Shown: positions 23,093 to 26,366 of the stretch, one piece after another
How the letters are laid out: every line of letters starts with the position of its first letter
Numbering within the stretch: position 1 is the first letter of the stretch
The notes under the pieces: generated by a model
Told to the model about the DNA's origin: nothing
Databases searched by the model: none
Seen by the model: only the letters and a program-made list of their open reading frames with translations
Made by a program: the position numbers and the translations under genes
NCBI GenBank assembly: GCA_964384625.1
Contig: CAYLNH010000074.1
Location: 1 to 26,366, forward strand
Length of the DNA stretch: 26,366 bases
Direction: 5' to 3'
From: CAYLNH01 sp964384625
Lineage (GTDB): Bacteria; Verrucomicrobiota; Lentisphaeria; JABSQK01

Positions 23093-24112
23093 ATGAAAAA
23101 GAGCACCATACAAAACAGAATACGCAAGAACTCCGGTGCGCTGATCGACATCCACACGCACACGGGCATCGACCCGATCTTGTTTGAGAGCGGCTCGATT
23201 CCGTATGCGCAAACGGGTGAGGACCTGGTCCGCCGTATGGATGCCGGGCAAATCGATTTCGCGGCGACATTCCCGTTCGTATATTCCGAGTACTTCGAGA
23301 AACATGCCTACCGCAAAGGCGTCTTCCGCAAAGACCGCAAGTCGACATCGTCATGTCCGTATGCGTTTGAGAACCGGCGGCTGCTGCGGGAAATCTACGA
23401 TGCGGTGCCGGCGTTGGGGAACCGGCTGTTGCCGTTCGCCATGTTCGATCCGAGTCGGAAATCACGCGAGCAGGTCGAGGTGCTGTCGGAACTGATCGCG
23501 CAGTACCCTCTGTTCGGGCTGAAAACGGCGTCGACCTATTCGCAGTCGCCAATCACCGACCTGCTGAAGGGCAAGCAGGACCTCCTCGCCTTTGCGGCGG
23601 AGTACGATCTGCCCTTTATGATCCACACCGCGGTAATGCCGGCAGATCCCTGGGCGAACGTGTTCGAGATCCTCAAGGTCGTCGAGGCCACACCGAAAGT
23701 CCGGTTCTGTCTGGCACACACCTGTCGGTTCGATCGCCGGGCGCTGGACCGCGCTGCCGAATTGCCGAACTGCTGGGTGGACCTGTCCGCGTTCAATATC
23801 CATATGCAGCTGGCGCGCCGGAATCACCTGGCCGTTGCGCGGGAACATGATCGCTTCAAAGCCGACTACCGCGATGCCGCGCAGTCGAAGGTCATGCTGA
23901 AACTGGCGGAGACGTACCCGGAGACAATCCTCTGGGGAACGGATACGCCGGCGCACCAGTGGGTCAGCTTCGTCATCGACAAGAACGGCGAGGAGACATG
24001 GATGCAGCTGACTTGTCTGCTGACGAAGGAATACAAGGCGTTCCGGAAATTGCCCGCGAAGATCCGCCGCCGTATTGCACATGACAACAGCGTCCGCTTT
24101 CTGTTTGGGTGA
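23093..24112 (+). CDS. Amidohydrolase-superfamily protein (amidohydrolase_2 type)
   Basis: The 339-residue product is a TIM-barrel metal-dependent hydrolase or lyase. LIDIHTHTGIDPILFE has the strand-1 H-x-H metal motif. FMIHTAVMP holds the later histidine, RFCLAHTCRFD the next, and ILWGTDTPAHQW the terminal aspartate motif. The C-terminal RRIAHDNSVRFLFG is the usual amidohydrolase_2 ending. Members act as lactonases, decarboxylases or hydrolases; a sugar lactonase would fit next to the Gfo/Idh/MocA dehydrogenase (inference). Starts at TTG 23021 or ATG 23093 are possible. The former overlaps the previous gene, and ATG 23093 is chosen since conserved sequence begins only about 16 residues later. 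Neither has a strong ribosome-binding site. No signal peptide is seen. Confidence 0.86.
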   Translation: MKKSTIQNRIRKNSGALIDIHTHTGIDPILFESGSIPYAQTGEDLVRRMDAGQIDFAATFPFVYSEYFEKHAYRKGVFRKDRKSTSSCPYAFENRRLLREIYDAVPALGNRLLPFAMFDPSRKSREQVEVLSELIAQYPLFGLKTASTYSQSPITDLLKGKQDLLAFAAEYDLPFMIHTAVMPADPWANVFEILKVVEATPKVRFCLAHTCRFDRRALDRAAELPNCWVDLSAFNIHMQLARRNHLAVAREHDRFKADYRDAAQSKVMLKLAETYPETILWGTDTPAHQWVSFVIDKNGEETWMQLTCLLTKEYKAFRKLPAKIRRRIAHDNSVRFLFG

Positions 24113-24115
24113 GCG

Positions 24116-24298
24116 ATGTGCCGCTTCCACAAGCAGCTGTCTTTCGGCACGGATCGCTTCACGGCAGACGCCCCGTTACCCGCCGATCATCAATTGGTTT
24201 GGGAGGCCGCGCGGCAGAACAAGGAACTCACGGTCGCGCATTGCCAGGAATTCATGTGCCGGAACGCACCCCGGGTTTTCCCGGAGATTCGGCAGGTG
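24116..24298 (+). pseudogene. Remnant of a second amidohydrolase (C-terminal fragment)
   Basis: Three bases after the amidohydrolase stop, an open frame reads LSFGTDRFTADAPL, then VWEAARQNKELT, then EFMCRNAPRVFPEIR. This is the layout of an amidohydrolase_2 C-terminus: the FGTD aspartate strand, a helix, and a final RNAPRVF helix, parallel to ILWGTDTP and DNSVRFLF of the upstream gene. The N-terminal four fifths are absent. The frame then runs on without a stop into repeat DNA and the antisense of the next gene. It is best read as the tail of a deleted tandem paralogue, although a short expressed peptide cannot be excluded. Confidence 0.5.
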
Positions 24299-24363
24299 GA
24301 AGGGAAAGCGGGGCAAGCACCAACCCGGGCGGAACTGGTCCGGCCGAAATGCCCTTGCCCACC

Positions 24364-24383
24364 TGCCGCCTCGTGCGGCGGCA
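24364..24383. terminator. GC-rich hairpin in the convergent intergenic region
   Basis: TGCCGCC (24364-24370) pairs with GGCGGCA (24377-24383) across a 6-nt loop. It lies between the converging ends of the amidohydrolase cluster and the minus-strand hypothetical gene, where a terminator is expected. No T-tract follows, so this is tentative. GGGCAAG/CTTGCCC (24311-24317 and 24354-24360) forms an outer pair. Confidence 0.35.
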
Positions 24384-24463
24384 GCGCGTGGTCGGTGGCT
24401 GCATCTCCCGCGGGAAGCTTTCTACTTCCGTCTATCCCTCGGTCCCGCCGGCCATTGTACGGT

Positions 24464-24567
24464 GCAGCTACACCCAGCGCGAAAAGCCCCCCCAAGCTGA
24501 GCTTGGGGCTTCTTTTCGGAAAGCAGAAACACGATCCCGTACCCTTTTCGCGGCAGGTGCAGCTATC
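24464..24567. repeat. Inverted-repeat element with central hairpin (GCGAAAAG family)
   Basis: The ends are imperfect inverted repeats: GCAGCTACACCCAGCGCGAAAAG on one side and the complement of CTTTTCGCGGCAGGTGCAGC on the other. A strong central hairpin, GCCCCAAGCT/AGCTTGGGGC, lies at about 24489-24509. It is related in opposite orientation to about 51-135 and in part to 258-285. The stop codon of the minus-strand gene (24563-24565) lies inside this element, so it may double as that gene's terminator. Another piece at about 24393-24418 matches 244-267 on the opposite strand. Confidence 0.75.
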
Positions 24568-25372
24568 CCTCGTCGAAACCGGGGCGGATGAAGGCGCGGG
24601 CGTTCGGAAAGGCGGCTTCGGTGTTCTTGCGGAGACGGTCCAGGTGGAGGAGGATATCGAGGATGTCGTCCTCGCAGTCGGACAACTGCCGGAAGAGCTC
24701 GCCCCAGGCGGCCAGCGACCGGTCCATCGCGATCAAGGCGATCTTGGCGGAGCCGTCGGAGTCCTTCGGGTACTCGTCGAACTCGTCGCCGTCCAGGTCT
24801 TCGTCCATTCGGCCGCGGATCGCGCGCATGAGTTTGACCCAGATGAAATGCTCGTACCAGCGGATGACTTCGACGGCGTCCTTGAGCAGGCCCGCGTCTT
24901 CGCGCGGGGTGTCTCCCGGGAGATCCATTTCGACTTGCTGCGTCAGTTCCTTGCCTTTCGCGGCGAAGGCCGGCTCGGCCTGCTGGAACCATGCATCCAC
25001 CATTTTGTGGTAGCGGCCGGCGGCCTGGGAGCATTCATGGTCGCGGGCATCCTGATCCAGGCGCTCGTCGATTCCGGGGGCATCCGTGTCGGCCGTCAGC
25101 TCGATTCCGCGATCGACGGCGGCTTCCTGGAGCAGTTCCATGGAGGCGTGCAGGGTCTCGCCGAGGCGCTCCCAGAAGGCGCCGTTGTTGATGTCCCGGG
25201 CTGCCGGATCCTCAAGCTGTTCGTCACTGACGGCGAAATTCATGCAGCGGGAGGTAAAGGCGCAGCGCTCACACCAGCGATCGCAGTAGTTGTGGATCCC
25301 CGAGATGATCTCGGGATTCCGCGCCAACTCCCGGATTCGATCTTTCAGAGCTGATCTGGTTTGTCTGGTCAT
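24563..25372 (-). CDS. Conserved hypothetical protein with four-cysteine cluster
   Basis: The 269-residue product has IHNYCDRWCERCAFTSRCMN near its N-terminus, with C30-x3-C34-x2-C37-x5-C43. This is a compact cysteine cluster suited to an Fe-S or zinc site. The rest is acidic and helical with no membrane segment or signal peptide; a tryptophan/tyrosine-rich helix pair (VIRWYEHFIWVKLMRAIRG) lies in the second half. I have a general recollection of similar IHNYCDRWCERC proteins in environmental bacteria with no assigned function. Its C-terminal codons sit in a repeat element, so the final residues may be derived from it. It converges on the catabolic cluster and is not obviously part of it. The ribosome-binding site before ATG 25372 is weak. 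Confidence 0.85.
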   Translation of the reverse strand: MTRQTRSALKDRIRELARNPEIISGIHNYCDRWCERCAFTSRCMNFAVSDEQLEDPAARDINNGAFWERLGETLHASMELLQEAAVDRGIELTADTDAPGIDERLDQDARDHECSQAAGRYHKMVDAWFQQAEPAFAAKGKELTQQVEMDLPGDTPREDAGLLKDAVEVIRWYEHFIWVKLMRAIRGRMDEDLDGDEFDEYPKDSDGSAKIALIAMDRSLAAWGELFRQLSDCEDDILDILLHLDRLRKNTEAAFPNARAFIRPGFDEG

Positions 25373-25409
25373 CGGTTTCGGCCTGCAAGTTTACCGTGGT
25401 TTACGTATA

Positions 25410-25428
25410 GCGACAATAGGTCTGTCGC
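25410..25428. promoter_or_regulatory. Short inverted repeat upstream of the four-cysteine gene
   Basis: GCGACA (25410-25415) and TGTCGC (25423-25428) flank a 7-nt centre, 38 bp before ATG 25372 on the minus strand. The position suits an operator or leader hairpin in the 167-bp gap after the SGNH gene; the evidence is only the symmetry. Confidence 0.3.
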
Positions 25429-25539
25429 CGCCGGGTTCAAGGGGATTCCGGTTGCCGAACAGCGTTGCGGAAACGTATGACATGGGGATCTCCCGCCGGT
25501 TCATTCGCTCGGAGAACGAAAAAACCACTGAGGCGCTGA

Positions 25540-26181
25540 TCACCATTCGAAATCGATTGCCTTGAGGAAGGCCCGGGTGATGACCATATGCCCGGCCTGC
25601 CCCGGGTGTACGCGGTCGCCGGCGAGGACCATCGGATGGGCCTGTTCCAGGACATCATCGAAGGCCGCCTGGACATCGACAAAGATGCCGTCATACTTCT
25701 CGGCCGTCTGTTTCACGACCGCGCCGTACTGGTCCATCATCTTCCGCATCGGCTCTTCCCGGTTCGGTTCGATGAAATACGGACTCATCAGCACCAGGCC
25801 TTTCAAATGCGGTCGAATTCCACCGATCAGACGGTCGCAGGTCGCTGCATATTCATCCAGTCGGACGTGTTTCTCCGGATGCCGCGCCGCGTCAAACTGG
25901 CGCCAGACATCGTTGATGCCGATCATCATTGACAGCCAGTCGGGTTTCAGGTCGACCACGTCGGTTTGCCAGCGTTCCGCGACATGACGGATGGTATTCC
26001 CGCTGACGCCGGTGTTCATGACGCGGATTTGCCGTCCGGGGCAGCATGCCGTGAGCAGGGCATCGACCTGGGCGACGTAGCCGTTGCCGACACCGCCGCC
26101 TTCGCCAACGGGCCGGGCGCGGCCGCAATCTGTAATGGAGTCGCCGGTCATCACCAGCCGTGTATTTGCCGCCAGCTTCAT
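25540..26181 (-). CDS. SGNH/GDSL-type esterase or lipase
   Basis: The 213-residue product is an SGNH hydrolase. GDSITDCG (S15, block I), NTGVSGNT (G61, block II), MIGINDVW (N90, block III) and GDRVHPG (D189 and H192, block V) supply the Ser-Gly-Asn-His set. These enzymes cleave acetyl or other acyl esters, commonly on carbohydrates. No signal peptide is visible, so it is probably cytoplasmic and may deacylate imported sugars, which would fit the nearby catabolic genes (inference). ATG 26181 is chosen over ATG 26196 because AAAGGA lies 6 nt before it, inside the longer frame. The 26182-26366 end of the window shows nothing recognisable. Confidence 0.93.
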   Translation of the reverse strand: MKLAANTRLVMTGDSITDCGRARPVGEGGGVGNGYVAQVDALLTACCPGRQIRVMNTGVSGNTIRHVAERWQTDVVDLKPDWLSMMIGINDVWRQFDAARHPEKHVRLDEYAATCDRLIGGIRPHLKGLVLMSPYFIEPNREEPMRKMMDQYGAVVKQTAEKYDGIFVDVQAAFDDVLEQAHPMVLAGDRVHPGQAGHMVITRAFLKAIDFEW

Positions 26182-26366
26182 AATCAGTCCTTTCATTGGT
26201 TGAAGGCTACACCATAGGCGTGGGGTGAACGAGGTAAAGGACGGAGTACACTGAAATGCGCCCGGAGGGGTAAGCCCTCGATTACTGCCCTTCTTTGCCT
26301 CGAGTCCCGATTCTCAAGAGGTTGGGAACCTGCGGTACTTGCGGATCTGTCACCGGTATGAACTCC

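Noticed and set aside
24299..25354. Continuation of the frame beginning at 24116 into the four-cysteine gene
   Set aside because: After the amidohydrolase-like tail the translation is repeat DNA and then antisense of a better-supported gene.

Overview
The window is GC-rich bacterial DNA. It contains a 100-N scaffold gap (10227-10326), so it is probably from a draft or metagenome assembly. The gene families point to the PVC group (Lentisphaerota, Planctomycetota or relatives): multi-domain Ser/Thr kinases carrying an FGE-like domain, a sulfatase, a ceramidase-like hydrolase, Gfo/Idh/MocA and FucI-like enzymes, and many intergenic palindromic repeats. This is inference from gene content; no rRNA or other phylogenetic marker is present. 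I see no tRNA, rRNA or CRISPR array.

Region 1 (1-8465) is a signalling block. Divergent promoters lie between a minus-strand zinc-ribbon protein kinase with broken catalytic motifs (711-1877, followed by a small SNase-fold protein at 376-636) and a plus-strand 1113-residue protein (2142-5483). The latter is built as kinase, degenerate second kinase, membrane helix, coiled coil and FGE-like domain. A 961-residue coiled-coil scaffold-like protein (5580-8465) follows.

Region 2 (8556-11126) holds housekeeping-type genes: cytidylate kinase overlapping a SAM hydroxide adenosyltransferase by 4 bp. A 41-bp minisatellite broken by the assembly gap follows, then a membrane-anchored rhodanese.

Region 3 (11127-26181) is a catabolic neighbourhood. 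A cytoplasmic-looking sulfatase faces left. A DeoR-type regulator then heads a same-strand series: class III aminotransferase, D-lyxose-isomerase-like cupin, FucI-like isomerase, ceramidase-like hydrolase, Gfo/Idh/MocA oxidoreductase, a repeat-filled gap, FGGY kinase, NagB-like protein with an altered active site, amidohydrolase, and a remnant of a second amidohydrolase. Several genes overlap by ATGA, indicating translational coupling. The logical reading is intracellular breakdown of an unusual, possibly amino- or acyl-substituted, sugar or polyol: hydrolysis, oxidation or transamination, aldose-ketose isomerisation, phosphorylation, and a final sugar-phosphate isomerase/deaminase-like step. 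No transporter is present. Two minus-strand genes close the window: a conserved hypothetical protein with a four-cysteine cluster, and an SGNH hydrolase.

The intergenic DNA is unusually structured. It holds at least three dispersed repeat families: a TIR-bearing element with the end sequence GTATCACAAGCATCC, a GCGAAAAG-type inverted element, and a 41-bp minisatellite with a palindromic relative. Heptanucleotide tandem repeats and a three-hairpin block sit directly before the FGGY kinase. These look like non-autonomous mobile or REP-like elements, but no transposase is in the window.
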